A DNA stretch of 64,000 nucleotides. It comes from Marvania coccoides (Eukaryota > Chlorophyta > Trebouxiophyceae > Chlorellales > Chlorellaceae). How positions within the stretch are numbered: position 1 is the first letter of the stretch; each line of letters opens with the position of its first letter. The DNA lies in assembly GCA_963854735.1 (NCBI GenBank), contig OY978100.1:1736001-1800000 (forward strand). Direction: 5' to 3'. The translations under genes were made by a program, and so were the position numbers. Shown piece after piece: positions 1 to 10,847 of this stretch. Under the pieces are notes generated by a model. That model ran no database searches. It saw only the letters and a program-made list of their open reading frames with translations, and was not told the DNA's origin.

Positions 1-1
1 A

Positions 2-1075
2 GGCAACAGCGCCAACGCCAGCGACGAGTCTGGAACCACTCCCCCTACCTTTAAAACCTTGAGAGCGGAGGCTGAGCACAGCAATGAAGGCGTGTACGAT
101 CGCCTGATTGAGGTGTTTCTGACTCGGTCGGGGGAGGAGTGGCGCAAGCTCATCGCGCACAGCACGCAGTGGCCCACCCTGGCGCAGGGCGTGCTGGCCC
201 GCATGGAGGAGCGAGCAAAAGCGGCGGAGAGCGACAACGATGAAGAGGCTCGCAGGCTGCGACGCACCGCCCGCCGGCTGAAGACCGTCAGCGACGAGAT
301 GGCGGACTACTCTGCGCTGGTGACCAAGTTCAGGGATGCCGCCTCCCGCGACTGGGAGTCCCTCGTTGCCTACCATCGAACATCCCTCAACGTTGAATTT
401 TTCAACTACGTGGAATTGAGGGTGCGAGGGGCGGCATCCGCTGCTGCGGCTGAGGGAGCGCAGGAGAGCCGGGAAGCGGAGGCTCTGGCGGCGTTGGGGG
501 CGCAGCTGGCGGCGCTGGTGGAAGCTCACGACCGAGTGTTGGCCGATGACTCAGCGTTGGATTCTGCGGGCGATCGCTTCGCGGACCTGCTGCAGAGTGA
601 CACCATGGAGGCGGCGGAGGCCAAGCTGGACGAGCTGGCAGCCAGCGGGCAGCTGGACCCCGCTTTGCTGTTGACCATGGCCAAAGCGTACGCCGGGGTA
701 AAAGAAACCGATGCCACCCAGGAAGAGGTGAAGGACATCATGGCGCACCTGTACTTCAAGGCTAAAGAGTCGTTTGCGAAGCAAGCCCCCCCCGAGGCCC
801 GCATTCTCAAGTTTTTGTTGGCGGTAGAGAGCCCTGCCGACAGGCTGTCGCTGATGGAGCAGGCCTTCCAGCCAGGCCCCGAAATCTCCACCTCAGATGA
901 AGATTACTTGTACACCACCCCCCAGGCCTTGATGAACACCGTGGACAATGTTTTGGGGATTTACGACAGCGGCAAAGGGGAGTCGATGGCAGGGCAGGCA
1001 GCGGCGTTGATGAACCCAGAGGTGATCGAGAGGCTGCGGGAGCTGCAGCAGGCCATTCGTAAAAAGTATCTTTGA
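2..1075 (+). CDS. At4g37920-like plastid protein, 3' part (5' end outside window)
   Basis: The frame is open from base 2 with no start codon, so the gene or its last exon begins upstream; it ends at TGA 1073-1075 (about 357 residues present). The sequence is helical and acidic. The segment with KETDATQEEVKDIMAHLYF, FKAKESFAKQAPPEARILKF and the later DEDYLYTTPQAL closely resembles the conserved C-terminal half of the plant family of Arabidopsis At4g37920, a chloroplast protein sometimes annotated as endoribonuclease E-like. The family has no firmly established biochemical role; plastid location is inferred from the family because the transit peptide is not in view. A low-complexity Ala/Glu stretch lies around 430-530. 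The next gene downstream is convergent. Family assignment is fairly secure; function is not. Confidence 0.75.
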   Translation, partial: GNSANASDESGTTPPTFKTLRAEAEHSNEGVYDRLIEVFLTRSGEEWRKLIAHSTQWPTLAQGVLARMEERAKAAESDNDEEARRLRRTARRLKTVSDEMADYSALVTKFRDAASRDWESLVAYHRTSLNVEFFNYVELRVRGAASAAAAEGAQESREAEALAALGAQLAALVEAHDRVLADDSALDSAGDRFADLLQSDTMEAAEAKLDELAASGQLDPALLLTMAKAYAGVKETDATQEEVKDIMAHLYFKAKESFAKQAPPEARILKFLLAVESPADRLSLMEQAFQPGPEISTSDEDYLYTTPQALMNTVDNVLGIYDSGKGESMAGQAAALMNPEVIERLRELQQAIRKKYL

Positions 1076-1641
1076 ATGTTGATGTTGTAGGGCAGTGCTT
1101 TCAATGTTTGAAGGGTCTGAACGGAAAGAAGAAAGGTGCATGGGTATGAGAGAGCTTCGAGTAAAATGCATTAACAGTTACAAGTTGCCATTAGTTCGTT
1201 CACTCGCAGTGATGAGTGATTAGTATTTTTTTTGGTCAAGAAGACCAGATACGCTGGCAAAATAAGAAAAATTGCCACCGAAATGATGTAGCAAGGAGGC
1301 TGCTGCATCCGACAGTGACTGCAAAGAAAGATATGTATAGAAGATATGAAATAAAGATGATAATGAACCAGAAATAATAACAGAGACCGAGGCACAGTTA
1401 TAAGAAATGAGAGAACGGTGGGAATGGACTTGCAAGCTTTCTTGGTAAAATAATGAGTGTGGATGGCTAGCTACAAAAGCTAGTAGAAACTAAAGGGAAA
1501 AAAAGCAGAATAATTGTTCATTACTAGTAGAATGCACTCCCCCCCCCTTCCTCCCCCAGCTGTACGAGGGGAATGCCCAACATGGCGTGCGGCACCCTTT
1601 GGAGCGAGTTTGTAGCTGTGGAAAAATCTGCATTGACGCGC
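1076..1641. other. Convergent intergenic region
   Basis: This stretch separates two convergent 3' ends and probably holds both 3' UTRs. It is AT-rich with a C-rich tract near 1539-1556. Short open frames on both strands have no coding character. I see no RNA gene or repeat. Confidence 0.6.
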
Positions 1642-4315
1642 TCATTCATCGCCAAGCGCTAAGCCGCCCAGCCCACTGCTAATTTCCTCTTCTGCGTTCC
1701 CGCTGACCACTTTAGCGCCACTTGGTGACCCGCCCACGCTCTTTGCGACGACAGAGACAGCGCACGAGTCGCAGCCTCCCACCATGCTGGCAGCAGGCGC
1801 AACATGCATATCAGACACATCAGGCACATCTGGGTAATGGGTAGACCCGCTGCTGCCCTGCTGCACCTCTTCAGCATTCTCGGCGGAAGAGCCTTCCGCA
1901 GACGCCTTGGGCCTGCCGCCTCCCTTGCGCCGCGGTCCCTTTTTTTTTATTTTAAGCCGAGGCTGCTGCTCCTGCTGCTGCCCCTCCCATTCGCTGCCGC
2001 TACCACCGGGAAAGTATGAAGGAGCCCCGCTAGCAGCCCTCGACAGCCTGAAACAGCGAAGAAATAAATAGTCAGGGTTGAGAACAAAAGCGGCATCATG
2101 ATTGAGATTCCCTTTCTTAAAAAAAAATTAGTTTAGGCTTCATGGGGGAAATACTACTTACGGCTGCGTTCCAGGCCGAGAGGTCGCCTCCACACCACCC
2201 ACTTCGACTCCCACCAGCGATATAATGGCCTGCTGGGAGCGAGGAGACTGCGCAGAAGCGGCCCGCAGCAACCCTCCGCCGCCAGCGTCAGATCCGCCAG
2301 CGCCCTCGCTGCGCCTCCCCCTGGAAGTGCTGCTCGGGGGTTGGTTGCGCCATGCCGCCACGCTGACGGGGGTGCTCCCTCCGACGGTGTGGTAGCTGCC
2401 AGAGGTTCCGCACACAGAGCCAGACTGAGAGCGCTGTATAACAGTCCCCCGGGGAGGGTGCCCCAGCGTAGACATCACCGTCACCGGGTCGCCCATCCGG
2501 CGAGGGGGGATGGCACTGCCAGGGCCGCTCGAAGACCGCGACGCTGCAGCAGCGCCATTCCTGCCCGGGATGGAAGAACTGCTGCCCCCATCGCCGCCTC
2601 GGCCCCTGCCGTTGAAGCTAGCTCCAGAGTGCTGCCGCACGTTCTGGTGCCCCCGACCACCGCCACGGTGCTGCTGCTGCGACTCTGAATGCTGCGGAAA
2701 CTGCTGCTGTTGCTGCTGGCTGCCTCGGTTGCCTTGCGAGGGTGCTCCCATGCCGTGATACTGCTGCAGCTGCTGATGGGCAGGGGGAGGGGGGGGGTAC
2801 GGCGGGGGCGGGGGCGGCGCCAGGTACGTGGTCGGCACCACTGGCACCGTCCACATTGCGCCATGAGGAGAGGCAGAGCTGAGGTGCAGCTGCCGGTCTG
2901 CAAATGACACCCGCATGACGCGCCCTCCCAGACACTTCGTCTGGTCGGTGGAGTGCTGGGCGAGCTCGGCCGAGGCGCGGTTGGCAAACTCGACGAAGCC
3001 GGAGCCTAGGCTGCCGCCGTCGACCTCGCTGCGCAGAATCTTGGTGCACACGATGCACCCAAAGGGCTGCAAAGACAAAAGAGAAACAGAACGGGAACAG
3101 GTTAATAAAATCCTAAACCGTGGCTATTATTATTTCAGTCCTAGCAAATCATATTTTTTTTTACCATGAAATAGTGCAGCAGCGCCAGTTCGTCCATGTA
3201 CTGCGGCAGTCCCTTGATGTGCAGCGTGGTCCGGGCGCTGGGGTCCAGCACGTACACCTGCTGCTGCTGTGCCCACATGTCTGCCGCTGTTACGCCCATC
3301 TCCGGCGGAAAGAAAGCAGGAATCGAAGGTGACAGTCCACCTCCAGGAGGAGGGCGCACCGTAGGAGAATGTCCCGCAGGCACCCCCTTTGTAGCGCTGC
3401 CAGCAGGAGCAGCTGGAGCCAGACGAGCATGGGGCTGCTTCTGCGGCCTCTGGGGCTTTTGATGAGGAGGAGGGGGGGTGTTCAGTGCAGGGGTGGTTCG
3501 ATAGGCGTATCCTGGCCCAGGGAGGGCTGAAAAGGGGCCTGCTGAGTTTGGCATCGGCGGCGGCAGCCACGGGAGGCCCATAGGAGACGGCGCAGGGGAG
3601 AAGGTGGGGATGACGGGCTGGGGGGCCTGCTGCTGTACTGGGTCGGTGCTGGGGGTGACCACTAGCGAGGGGTAGCCGAGCTCGGTGTTGCCGTGAAGGG
3701 CAGCGATGGCAGCGGTGGCCGCAGCCTGAGACTCCATGTCGCAGAACGCGAATCCTGCGCAGATTGGGCATGGATAAATTCGTAAAAAATAAATAATAAT
3801 TTTAGGGCTGGTTTTCGAGGGAGAACAGTGAGAAAAAAGGGAAAAGTGGGAGTTGCAACGCTGCTTACGCTTGATATGGCCACTTCGGCTAGAGAAGATG
3901 ACGCGGAGGTCAAGAATCTTGCCAAACGGCTCCAGAACATCCTTGAGCGTCTTCTCGTTGGTCTCCTCGCAAAGGCGCTGCAAACAGAGGGGAGGAAAAT
4001 GCAGAGAAATTTAGTTTGAATGTTGGAGTGCAAAACAGTCGACGAGAAAACTCACCCCCAGGAAGATGCGGCCCATCTCTGAAGGGGGTTCTCCAAAAAC
4101 TTCCGTTGGACGCATAATGCGGCCCCTGCCTCGGCCTCTGGAAGCACAACCACCTCGGCCTGCGCAGGGGAGAGAGGGGCACGAACAGTGAAATAGCGAG
4201 CTCTGGCGGCGTGCGTGGGCTCGTCAGAATGGTAAAAATAGATCGAGCTTTCCTACCTACCTTCATCGATACCTCGTTGCCCCTCAAATGGGCGTCGCTC
4301 GTCCCATTCAGCCAT
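1642..4315 (-). CDS. RNA-binding protein with two RRMs and a long disordered tail
   Basis: Six exons read on the minus strand: 4315-4261, 4159-4056, 3977-3869, 3754-3165, 3066-2162 and 2047-1642; they sum to 2,169 nt (722 residues). The start is the ATG at 4315 (MAEWDERRPFEG). An Arg/Gly-rich stretch (residues about 19-35) precedes RRM1 (about 50-125), with RNP2 IFLGRL and RNP1-like KRFAFCDM, each created across a splice junction. RRM2 (about 262-340) begins TTLHIKGLP and contains SGFVEF as RNP1. A Pro/Gln/Ser/Gly-rich tail follows, ending in a basic KKKGPRRKGGRPKA segment that resembles an AT-hook. The two-RRM layout recalls RBMS- or ELAV-type mRNA regulators, but orthology is not clear. The donor at 2161 (GTAAGTAG) overlaps an in-frame TAA, so retention of the last intron would end the protein 136 residues early. 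Confidence 0.8.
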
Positions 4316-4837
4316 TGCCGGGAACTGGTTGCGGGAGCTGAATTCGTTGCCTCTGCTGAGTTATTGCCGCTTTGGCGAGTTTATAAAAATTCTGCGAAGA
4401 ATTCTAGCTCAAACGCGAATGAAATGCCGCCAAGGAAACTGGAGAATTGGTGGCAAACTGCAGATTGATCTTGGAGTTTTTCTCCTCGGTTGCGCAGAGC
4501 CTGGCCAACGAGGGACCTGCGGCTGCCAAGAGAAGAAATTAAAACTTTTAAAACGAATAAACTCGCCATTCTGGTGCTGTGTTCTTCTCGGACCGGTCCG
4601 GCCTTTTTTCATCTGAACTGACTTTCACTTTCCTTAAAATCTTAAATTCAAGAATTCTTTCGGTCCTCTGCTTCTCCCGGCCTGTCCACGCTCACACAAT
4701 GCACAGCGCATTTCTCTCCCTTCTCCCCCCTTTCACTCATACGACGAGCACGCTCGCTGAGCCTTGCCACGCCGCCACCGCCACTTTGATAAATAAAGAA
4801 TATTTTAAACGGTTTAAAATTTTAAAATTTATTCTCT
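4316..4837. other. Intergenic region between two minus-strand genes
   Basis: This holds the promoter and 5' UTR of the RRM gene and the 3' UTR of the cyclotransferase gene. It is AT-rich around 4540-4660 and 4790-4850. No gene or repeat was recognised. Confidence 0.5.
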
Positions 4838-6180
4838 CTAAAACCCAAAATTCCTGCCTGGAGGGATGATGCACGCGCCCCGAATTTTCTGCGTCATTCC
4901 CACCACGTCAGTGGCTTTTGAATCTATGTACATCGGTCTCAGCTCCACCTGGTACATCTTCGGCCACTGCTTCCCAGTCACAAACAGCCGCGAGTTCTCC
5001 CCGTCCCAAGCGATCCCGTTCAGCACGTCTGGGGCCTCCCCCGCTCGTCGCAGCTGGTTCTGCGGGATCCCGGACATCATCTTGTCCTTCAGCCCCTGCA
5101 GGTGCAGCCACCCCACAACGTTGCCTTGATGCGGGTCGATCTGCGCCACGCACTCCGTGGTGAACACGTTGGCATAGATGAGGCCGTCTATCCACTCCAG
5201 CTCGTTCAGCCACTTCACCGGTGTCTCGCCGTCGGTCACCTGGATCTGCCGCACCGTCTGCATGGTGACAGGGTCCACGAAGAACAGCGTGTCTGAAGAG
5301 TCGCCCAAAATGAGGTGCGTGCCGTTAGAGGTAGCGCCCCAGCCGTCTGAGAGCGGAGACTGTTGGAAATGGAGGAAGAGAGGCAGAAATCCAGTCAAAT
5401 TTTGCTCAAAATGAGGTCAAATTTTATTGAACATTGTTGGAAATAGTGTGCTTAGTACGTATGATTTAATGAAAATGAAAGAGGGGAAAAAATGCAAGCT
5501 CAAAACTGACCTTGATCTCCTTGGCTTCGCTGAAGTCTGCAGCTGCATACGACCACGCCCGATTGCTGCGCCATGTGATCTGGTAAAGCCGATCTCCCAA
5601 CTTCGTGAGTCCCTCTCCAAAGTCACGGTGTGGCAGAATCTTGCTTCGCAGCACTTTGCCCGTGGCCAGCTCCACTTCTCTCACCGAAGAGCGGCCATTC
5701 ATTCCGGTGCTCTCCCAAAAGATCTGGCGGCACTTGCCGTCTTTGTCGCACACCTTGTCGTACTCCAAGCCCTGGGTGAAGGCCTCTGGGTCGTGAGGGT
5801 ACTCTGCCATTATCTCGTACGTGAATAGAGTTGGCTGCCCAAGATTAATCTTCTTTTTGGGAGGGCCTGGGTTGACAGCTGCGGCTTTCCCCTCCATGGC
5901 CTTGCTGCGTCCCAAAACCACGAAAAATAGGAAGATTGCAAACGTGCTCTGCGGAGGGGAGAGATTAAACACTTTGAAGGATGTGATCAAAGCATAATAA
6001 AATTAGGTAAGAGGAGGCACGCACCAGCGCTACCGACAGCGGGAAGTTCAAGAAGGATTTTCGCCTCTTCCGTTTGAATGGCGACTTCATTGTGCTGGTG
6101 GGCAATTCCATCTCGCCCTTTTTTGAGTTTTGATTTTTATTTTTAGCGATGGCAGCAACTTTTCGCCGGCCAGAGGACAT
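4838..6180 (-). CDS. Glutaminyl-peptide cyclotransferase, plant/bacterial type
   Basis: Three exons on the minus strand: 6180-6025, 5948-5511 and 5359-4838, all phase 0, giving 371 residues. The enzyme converts N-terminal glutamine of peptides to pyroglutamate. The match is to the glutamine cyclotransferase (PF05096) beta-propeller family: YPHDPEAFTQGLEY near the start of the domain, STGMNGRSSVREVEL, LNELEWIDGLIYANVF, IDPHQGNVVGWLHL and LNGIAWDGENSRLFVTGK are all recognisable. The N-terminus is strongly basic (KSPFKRKRRKSF) and is followed by one hydrophobic segment completed by the first splice (FPLSVALSTFAIFLFFVVL), so a type II signal anchor of the secretory pathway is likely. The first ATG is used here; a later in-frame ATG (MKSPFKRK) is an equally good start. 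The gene diverges from the F-box gene across 298 bp. Confidence 0.9.
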
Positions 6181-6478
6181 CAATGCGCATCGTTTCAAAC
6201 ATTTTATGTTTAACGTGGGCGATGATCGTGGCACAGTTCGAAATTAAATTTGTTTAACCCGCCATTTTAATTTATGAGACTGTACTTGTGGAAAATATGT
6301 TATTCGGCTACGGCTACAATTTCTAGTTTAAATGCAATTTACTCGCAGTGAAGAATGTGCACACAGACGACATATTCCTCGATAATTTTATAGGAAATAA
6401 ACAATTAAATGTCTATCGTTGAACGCATTGGGTGCACAGTGGCACCTCACACCGCCATCCCAAAGACATAAAAACGCA
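6181..6478. promoter_or_regulatory. Short divergent promoter region (cyclotransferase / F-box gene)
   Basis: Only 298 bp separate the start codons of two divergent genes, so both promoters and 5' UTRs must lie here. It is AT-rich. No specific motif is claimed. Confidence 0.4.
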
Positions 6479-7199
6479 ATGGAGTTGAAGGCGCTGGGGG
6501 ACGACGCTGTTGACGCCATCCTGGTTCATCTTGCCGACGACGTTCATGACCTGCTGCATTTCTCCAGGCAAGCAAAGCTCTCCAAACCACTGTTCAAAAT
6601 CCAATAATTCACACTCTGACGCCATCCAAAATTAAAATTAAAATAAAAACAGAACCTGCAAGCGCTTCAACCAGGCGGTGAAATCTTCGCTGGCGGCTTG
6701 GGAGCAGGCCTTCACCGCCACTTTCGGCCCCGCAGCCCCCAATTCTTCGTCCGACGGCACCCCCTGGCTGGACCGCTACAAGACGCGCTTTCTGCGAGAA
6801 GCTCACACGAGGCGCCTGGTGCTCGCCGCCCGCAGTCTCAAAGCTTCAAGCACAGTTCAGGTGCTTCGACAGGAAGTCCACAGGCTCAACGAAACGCTGG
6901 ATGCGGAGGTGAACGCCTTGGAAAGGTCCACAAACGATTTGGCGGCGCTTCAGGAGGCGAGGCGCTCTCAAGAGGCGGCTGACGCTCCACATGCTACCTA
7001 CTGGCTGCCGATGGCGGTGGCTAGGGCCCAGGGGGTACGGACGGTGCTGCTGCCTCGCAATAGAGAGGAGCGGGAGCGGGAGCTGCAACAGGCGGTGGCG
7101 GTGACGTCATTGGAGGTGAAAAAGGCCATCAATATGCTGGCGGCGAAGAAGCAGAAGTTGGCGGCAGCGGAAGCCAAACTGCAGGCGCTGCAGCCCTGA
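6479..7199 (+). CDS. F-box protein with coiled-coil tail
   Basis: Two exons, 6479-6567 and 6653-7199, give 211 residues. Joining them restores a typical F-box: LGDDAVDAILVHLADDVHDL, then LHFSRTCKRFNQAVKS, where the SRTCKRF block is formed exactly at the splice. F-box proteins usually bind SKP1 and serve as substrate adaptors of SCF ubiquitin ligases. The rest is helical, with heptad-like stretches at about residues 80-130 and 165-205 and no Kelch, LRR or WD repeats. The intron must begin with GC (CAG|GCAAGC), a consensus-like GC-AG intron; no GT donor gives this frame. The substrate is unknown. Confidence 0.72.
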
Positions 7200-7343
7200 T
7201 GAACCCGCGCAAACTTGAATGAATCATATATATGAAATTGCTTTACAGAGATGGGTTTCCAAAAAAAAGTGTACACTGTTTCACACATCAAGTTGAATCA
7301 AATATACATTTCATAAAATAAGTAACGATCAACAATCTTTTCG

Positions 7344-8741
7344 TTAGCGGCCAGCTTTGGGGGTCCAGCTGCTATCATGGGACGGCGTGGCAGCCCCCGA
7401 CTCCCACCCCCATCCATCTCCCTTCCTTGCGGGCGTGCCATGGCCATAAGACGCCCTCAGCGCAGCGTCAGCCCCGCCGCCTCCGCCACCTGCTCTCGTC
7501 GTCGCTCCTCCTCCTTTCTTTAAAGAGTTCACCAGCCGCTTTCCAGCGTGTGACAGCGGGGTGGCACCCCCACCAGCCCCACCTGCGCGGGGCGTCTTTA
7601 CTCCTCTCCCTAGCGCTGCCAAGGCTGCAGCTCTGGCCGGAGTGACTGCACCGCCAGATCGCTGCTCCCGCCGCCGCACCGCCGCTCCCGCGCGCGCTGC
7701 CAGCTCGTGCGCTTTCTGCTCCCGCCGCGGCGTCTCTTTGATGCGGAACGCGGGGCCTCTGCCTGCTCCAGGCGCCAACCCGCCCGGAAGCAGATCCTCT
7801 GCTTCAATTCGCATCGGCGTGGCGTCTATGTCGCCCCAAGTGATCAATGGAGACGCATCCACACCAGGCTCAAACGCAGGCGTCGCCAGAATGTCGTACC
7901 CTGCTCCCCTGCCTCCTCCTCCAGCCGCTGCCGCCGCCCCAATTTCTGCGTCGCCCCTGCTGCCCCCAGGAGCGCCTCCTGAGAGCTCTGTGCCGGCAGC
8001 GGTGTCAATGCTGGTACTAGGGGTGGCAGCGACTGGGCGGACGGTGTCCAGCAGCCGCGTGGCGCGGTGGTTGATCGCTTTTGGCGGCCCTTGCGCCATT
8101 GCCGATTTTTCACGCTTTGAGAGCGCCAACGAGTTCACGTTGGCGCCGTCGTACATCAGCAGGTTCATAGGCTTGTGGTTGGGCGCGATCAGGGTGTCTG
8201 GCTGCTGCCCGGTGGTGCCGAATCCGTCTGTTCGCTGCCGGCCAACTGTGAGAAGGCCAATGGCGGTAGGAGGGGCAAGCAGCGCCGCTGCGCGCTCCCG
8301 CCGCCGCTTGTTAGTGCGCTCCATGATATCGCTGAAGCTGGCGTTGTCCTCTGAGGTGTGCTTGGCTAAGAAAGTGTCCAAAGAGACGTTGGGAACTGCA
8401 GCGGCGGCGGTAGGGCCGTCCAAAGAGGGAATGAAGCCGCCTGCTGGGGTGTGTTCGGTGGCGGGGGTTCTGCCGGTGGTGAATGGCGTGGCAGCGACGC
8501 CCTGGCGGCGTTGGGCGATCCGAATTTGGGCGCTTCGTATCGCCTCGGGGTTGCCGCTGCGTACCGCCTCCAGCCAAGCCACTTTGTCCTGCAGCTTGCC
8601 CAGCTCCGGGAAAAAGTCGCGCTCAATGATGCCCTCCATCTTCGCCAGCCACTCCTCTTCTTCCAGCACGGTCTCATTGCCGTGTCGACGCTTGGGCGGT
8701 CGAGCGGCTGGGGGAGGCATCAACCCCGCATCGTCGTCCAT
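7344..8741 (-). CDS. ESS2: ESS2 / DGCR14-type splicing factor
   Basis: A single uninterrupted exon of 465 residues starting at ATG 8741. It matches the ESS2/DGCR14 nuclear family (PF09751) over its whole length: VLEEEEWLAKMEGIIERDFF near residue 26, GGFIPSLDGPT near 102, FLAKHTSEDNASFSDIMERT, then the C-terminal block LITWGDIDATPMRI followed by AFRIKETPRREQKAHELA. In animals and yeast the family associates with the catalytic (C-complex) spliceosome; a nuclear splicing role is inferred from that. The last 90 residues are Gly/Ala-rich and low in complexity. It is one of few intronless genes here and diverges from the CID gene. Confidence 0.9.
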   Translation of the reverse strand: MDDDAGLMPPPAARPPKRRHGNETVLEEEEWLAKMEGIIERDFFPELGKLQDKVAWLEAVRSGNPEAIRSAQIRIAQRRQGVAATPFTTGRTPATEHTPAGGFIPSLDGPTAAAAVPNVSLDTFLAKHTSEDNASFSDIMERTNKRRRERAAALLAPPTAIGLLTVGRQRTDGFGTTGQQPDTLIAPNHKPMNLLMYDGANVNSLALSKREKSAMAQGPPKAINHRATRLLDTVRPVAATPSTSIDTAAGTELSGGAPGGSRGDAEIGAAAAAGGGGRGAGYDILATPAFEPGVDASPLITWGDIDATPMRIEAEDLLPGGLAPGAGRGPAFRIKETPRREQKAHELAARAGAAVRRREQRSGGAVTPARAAALAALGRGVKTPRAGGAGGGATPLSHAGKRLVNSLKKGGGATTRAGGGGGGADAALRASYGHGTPARKGDGWGWESGAATPSHDSSWTPKAGR

Positions 8742-9127
8742 GGCACGGGCGGATTCAATTATGTGCGTTTAATAAAGTAAGCTGAGCGAATGGCAGGAGA
8801 TGGGGCACGATACAGTGCCTTGAGAAACGAATTGAAGATTCGAATCGAGTTTTAGAACGAGGCTTTAGGCTCAGACTCGCATGGATACATTCAACGAGTA
8901 CTCTTGTAGCCACGCAAAAAATAATAATAAAATTAAAAGGCTGTCAAACGCCTGAAGGAGCCTTGAAGATGGAGCTCACAGCTTTTTCTCGCTGTGTGAA
9001 TTTTAGTTTTATTCTTTGCATATGCCGAGTCGATAACACTATAGCAACACCCCTCTGAAACGTGCGTGCACCTGGATTTGACACCCACCAGGCTGCACTT
9101 TTTTTCTGCCATCGCAAACCCACAGCG
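8742..9127. promoter_or_regulatory. Divergent promoter region (ESS2 / CID gene)
   Basis: This 386-bp interval separates two divergent start codons of nuclear mRNA-processing genes. It is AT-rich around 8920-8940 and 8990-9020. No specific factor site is claimed. Confidence 0.4.
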
Positions 9128-10315
9128 ATGGCGCTCAACGAGCTCACCTTCAACGAGAAGATGGACAAGCTGAATTCCAGTCAGCAATCTATCGAAAACA
9201 CATCGACATGGTGCGGCCTGTGGCGCAAGGATGCCCGTGTTGTGGCCTCATACTGGGAGAAATTCTTTGTGAACACCACCCAAGCAAAGCGGCTTGCAAT
9301 GATCTACTTGGCCAACGACGTCCTGCAAAACAGGCACGCATTTTACAGTGATATTGTTTTTTTTACCCACCGCCACCACCGCTTTCTCCTTCCTCTCAAC
9401 TGATCACCTCGTGTCTCCGTCGTTTACAGTCGGAAAAAGGGCCCCGAGTTCATCACGGAGTTCTTCAAGGTCATGCCCCGCGCCCTGCGCCATTTCCTCG
9501 CCAAAGCTGACGACAAAGGCAAGGGTTCGGTGATGAAAGTCATTCGGGTGTGGGAACAGCGCCGCGTGTTCGGCTCCTCTGGCGCCAAAACCATGCGGCA
9601 GATTATAGAGGAGGCAGAGGGCCACCCTCCTTCCTCCACAGCCCCCCCGCTGCCACATTACGCTCCTGCCAAACCCCATTTAGTTCCAGCTCCCAGCGGC
9701 AACGGTGCAGCAGCAGGGACTTTAGCGGCGGCTGGGGACGTGCCAGAGGACCTGGCGGCAGCGGCACACGCGGTGGGCGAGGCGGAGCGGGCGGCAGCAA
9801 GTGCGGGCGCAGCAACGCCGCACAGCCCAGGGAGTCCGGAAAGGATGGTGGAGCGGTATCGTTACCAGATAGAGACCATTAGGGTGGCTATGGAGAAGCG
9901 GGAGGAGGCGCGCGCGGCGCTGCAGGCAGCCGCAGACGCGCAGGCGGCGGCGTGGCAGGCGGCGGCAACTGAGCTGCAGGCATACTCTGCTCGACTGGAG
10001 GCAGCAGAGGCAGCGTATGTGGCAGATCCTAAATATCACGTACCATACTCTCCTGATACTAAGATGCATGAAGAGTCATCCCCAGCAGCAGCGGGAGAAG
10101 ACAATGGTGCAAATGCAGGGGCAGCGGCAGCGGCAGGGGATGCGAGCACCGAGGAGGCGGCGGCACTGGCCGCCCAGCTGATGGAGAACCCGCAGGCGCT
10201 GCTGGAGGCGATTGCGGCCACGCTGGGAGGCGGGGGCGGAGCGGCGGAAAGGGCAGCGGAGCCTGGGGGGGAGGACGAGGAGGAGGAGTATGATCCTGAA
10301 AATCCGTTTACTTAG
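9128..10315 (+). CDS. CID-domain protein, RPRD1/Rtt103-like CTD binder
   Basis: Two exons, 9128-9333 and 9430-10315, give 363 residues. The N-terminal 135 residues form a CTD-interacting domain: FNEKMDKLNSSQQSIENTS, ARVVASYWEKFF, RLAMIYLANDVLQN, then across the splice SRKKGPEFITEFFKVMP and VIRVWEQRRVF. This is the signature of RPRD1/Rtt103 proteins, which bind the phosphorylated C-terminal repeats of RNA polymerase II and act in transcription and termination. A coiled-coil region follows (about residues 225-300) and then an acidic Ala/Glu/Gly tail. The intron donor is AAACAG|GCACGC: only a GC donor gives the conserved QNSRKKGPEF join, so this is a GC-AG intron. Confidence 0.88.
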
Positions 10316-10847
10316 TGGCAAAATAAACAAATATGCAAACCGGCAGTAAATCAATAATAAATTGTGATGAGCGATGTTCTGACAGAATTGTGGAGAGGCT
10401 TCTTCAGTAACGCCTTGGCAGTTCACAAAGATGAACTCGACAAGGCTGTGACGGGAGAAAGGAGGGGGGGGTGGGGGGGTGGGGGGGGGGGTTATTCGGT
10501 GGTGCGTTGATGCATTATCAGGGGTTTGCTGTTTGACCATAAAAACATGAATTAATGAAGAGACGGCGGCCGCAGCGGTGGTGACGGAAATCCCAGGATA
10601 CCGAAAATCGTCCACGGGCGCGGCGTGGGATGGGGCGATGAGTGGGTCAATGGATGGCGGGTTGGGGCTAAAAAAGTGGAGGTTGCCGAGTGCAGCTGAA
10701 AAACTAAGCTCGCTCTTTTGGCGCGCGACCCAGGAGAGGAAGAAACGAAGAATAACTGGATTAGCACAAAAACCAAATTGCCACTGAATGGAACAGCGCC
10801 CCTCTTTTCATTCTCTCTTCGGACTAGTATTGCTACGTTTGATCGCT
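10316..10847. other. Intergenic region upstream of the CF1 delta gene
   Basis: This contains the CID gene 3' UTR, a long G-rich tract at 10461-10491 and the promoter of the delta-subunit gene. Minus-strand open frames here have some hydrophobic content but no recognisable family or clear splice signals, so no gene is called. Confidence 0.5.
10461..10491 (+). repeat. G-rich tract, possible G-quadruplex
   Basis: Three runs of about 7 to 11 G separated by single T residues follow a short GGA. The pattern could fold as a quadruplex on the plus strand. It lies about 360 bp upstream of the delta-subunit start codon. Confidence 0.6.

Noticed and set aside
10316..10615. Minus-strand frame with hydrophobic stretches overlapping the CID gene 3' end
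   Set aside because: It runs through the antisense of a confident exon and a poly-C stretch, with no start or splice support.
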